Assembly (NCBI GenBank): GCA_023460085.1 | Contig: JAEWRI010000022.1 | Span: forward strand, 124,001 to 188,000 | Length of the DNA stretch: 64,000 bases | Direction: 5' to 3' | Source: Bacillota bacterium | Lineage (GTDB): Bacteria; Bacillota; Clostridia; Christensenellales; SZUA-584 | Shown here: positions 63,123 to 64,000 of the stretch, in pieces | Position numbering within the stretch: the stretch's first letter is position 1 | Layout of the letters: the number at the start of each line of letters is the position of its first letter | Notes under the pieces: generated by a model | What the model was told of the DNA's origin: nothing | Database searches by the model: none | The model's input: the letters and a program-made list of their open reading frames with translations, nothing else | Position numbers and translations under genes: made by a program

Positions 63123-63436
63123 TTTGGGTTGTTCTGAAGTTCATTAATGAATTCACCGTAAGATTTAACAATTGCTTGAAGCATAAATAAATCCATTTTC
63201 TTAACCTGTTCTAATGTGAATTCTATAGTGTTTGTGTTATTGTTGAGAATTTTTAAAACTATAGAAGCTAATCCTTCCATAATCTCGATAGGATTACCCT
63301 TATCTAAATTTTCCATCAACATCATATCAATTACTAACTGTTGTGAAGGCTTTTTAATATTAATTTTTGTGCCATCCTCCATAGTAATATCAAAAGTCTT
63401 TTTATTAAAAACTGATAAATCCAGTGCATTAGCCAT
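63119..63436 (-). CDS. Tail assembly chaperone, short form (gpG-like)
   Basis: A 105-residue protein between the major tail protein and tape measure genes, as expected for gpG. It starts with a beta part (KTFDITMEDGTKINIKKP) and is otherwise helical. Its last codons before TAA carry the CCCAAAC slippery heptamer. Preceded by TAGGAGG. Confidence 0.85.
   Translation of the reverse strand: MANALDLSVFNKKTFDITMEDGTKINIKKPSQQLVIDMMLMENLDKGNPIEIMEGLASIVLKILNNNTNTIEFTLEQVKKMDLFMLQAIVKSYGEFINELQNNPN
63122..63128 (-). other. Programmed -1 frameshift site
   Basis: C CCA AAC in zero frame (heptamer X XXY YYZ), directly before the gpG stop. Slippage to CCC AAA joins the short chaperone to the open frame ending at 62853; I checked the register codon by codon. 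Short complementary segments CTTCAC (63112-63107) and GTGAAG (63076-63071) downstream could form a stimulatory stem. Confidence 0.8.
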
Positions 63437-63458
63437 TATAAAATCCTCCTAAAAGTAA

Positions 63459-63481
63459 GAGGAAGGCTTGCCGCCTTCCTC
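63459..63481 (-). terminator. Stem-loop after major tail protein gene
   Basis: GAGGAAGGC, loop TTGCC, GCCTTCCTC; leftward it is followed by TTACTTTTA, so probably a partial terminator that lowers expression after the abundant tail tube protein. Nearly the same core as the terminator at 54987-55013. Confidence 0.5.
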
Positions 63482-63509
63482 TATTAGCTTATTTTTATTG
63501 TTGTGTTAA

Positions 63510-64000
63510 TTAAGCAACACTGTATTCTTCAGTAAGAATAACTTGTGTGCCATCTCCATCATGTGCAATAGCCTTGAATTCAGCATCAATAACAGTTTCC
63601 TTGTCTGGTGCGAAAGCTAGACTAAATCCATTAGAAGCAGTTCCTACTAAGGTAACTCTGAACTTATTACCATCGGCTTCAGTATGCACAAAATGAATTA
63701 CAAATTCACTCATTTCACGTGCACCCTTGCCGCCAATTGTAACAGTGCGTTTACCGTTTACAGTATCATCTTCATAAGAACAACTTGCAATTAGATTAGC
63801 AAGTGTTTCTAAGTTCCAAGTAAGTACACCGCTTTTAAAGTTGATTTCCTCACTTATTACAAAGCGTTTTAGCACTTCACCAGTATCACTTGATACTTCA
63901 TATTCATTAGGCTTATATTCTAGTGAAGCACCGCCTTGAATGTGTCCAACTTTATTAGCCGCTAGTTCAATAACATCATCGGCTGGTAAAGTTCCACTGA
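63510..64000 (-). CDS. Phage major tail (tube) protein, 5' end off window
   Basis: The frame is open to the right edge. The visible 163 residues end in ILTEEYSVA and include VGHIQGGASLEYKPNEY and IGGKGAREMSEFVIHFVHTE. Position just before the chaperone gene, beta-rich composition and size match a siphovirus major tail protein. The GTG at 63875 is an internal codon, not the start. Confidence 0.8.
   Translation of the reverse strand, partial: SGTLPADDVIELAANKVGHIQGGASLEYKPNEYEVSSDTGEVLKRFVISEEINFKSGVLTWNLETLANLIASCSYEDDTVNGKRTVTIGGKGAREMSEFVIHFVHTEADGNKFRVTLVGTASNGFSLAFAPDKETVIDAEFKAIAHDGDGTQVILTEEYSVA

Overview
The window looks like a chromosomal segment of an anaerobic, moderately GC-rich member of the Bacillota, most likely class Clostridia. 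The grounds are strong AGGAGG-type ribosome binding sites, a Gram-positive LexA box, CUT1 sugar ABC importers, glycyl-radical and molybdenum-hydroxylase metabolism, and Firmicutes-type families throughout. No rRNA, intact tRNA, CRISPR array or insertion sequence was seen. Base composition drops sharply near 52-54 kb, where an AT-richer ABC-F gene and then a clearly AT-rich prophage begin.

Layout. (1) 1-12.9 kb: a leftward operon ygeY, ygeW, arcC, ssnA, ygfK, xdhD-like, hyuA (cut by the left edge), with divergent yqeC and an XdhC/CoxI-family maturation gene. This is the conserved cluster first associated with selenium-dependent molybdenum hydroxylases and more recently with anaerobic purine/urate breakdown in gut bacteria. 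(2) 13.1-20.8 kb: a leftward seven-gene carbohydrate operon with a ThDP enzyme, a Gfo/Idh/MocA dehydrogenase, a split transketolase, an RpiB-like isomerase, an IclR regulator and a GPH symporter. It has no sugar kinase. (3) 20.9-33.9 kb: a leftward ten-gene block with a good promoter at one end and a terminator at the other. It encodes three dynamin-like GTPases (one with degenerate G motifs), a LytTR regulator with a dead receiver, three proteins of unknown function (one apparently a catalytically dead relative of the peptidase), a 1,105-residue HerA/FtsK-like ATPase, a C39-like cysteine peptidase and a last unknown. I regard this as the best candidate for an undescribed system. (4) 34.2-36.7 kb: a metal-resistance operon (SmtB/CadC-type repressor, free HMA metallochaperone, P1B-type ATPase). 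(5) 36.7-39.8 kb: a radical SAM/DUF4130 DNA-repair pair behind a LexA box, and an alpha/beta hydrolase. (6) 40.0-52.3 kb: a sugar ABC importer with a GatZ-like protein, a small unknown protein, a compact glycyl radical enzyme with its activase, and a membrane-bound AraC regulator. Stem-loops sit at four gene boundaries. (7) 52.3-54.0 kb: an ABC-F ATPase behind a strong promoter and an attenuator-like hairpin. (8) 54.25-64 kb: the lysis/tail end of a siphovirus-type prophage, bounded on the left by an orphan tRNA 3' end (attachment-site scar) and leaving the window inside the major tail protein gene.

How the genes work together. Region 1 should funnel purine-derived amidines and ureides through hydrolases and a carbamoyltransferase to carbamoyl phosphate, with ArcC making ATP. 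Regions 2 and 6 are separate sugar or sugar-acid catabolic modules, each with its own transporter and regulator. Region 3 combines membrane-remodelling GTPases with a DNA/protein-translocase-like ATPase and a protease, suggesting a membrane-associated conflict, secretion or stress function. The prophage shows a canonical -1 frameshift site in its tail chaperone gene, consistent with a functional tail module.
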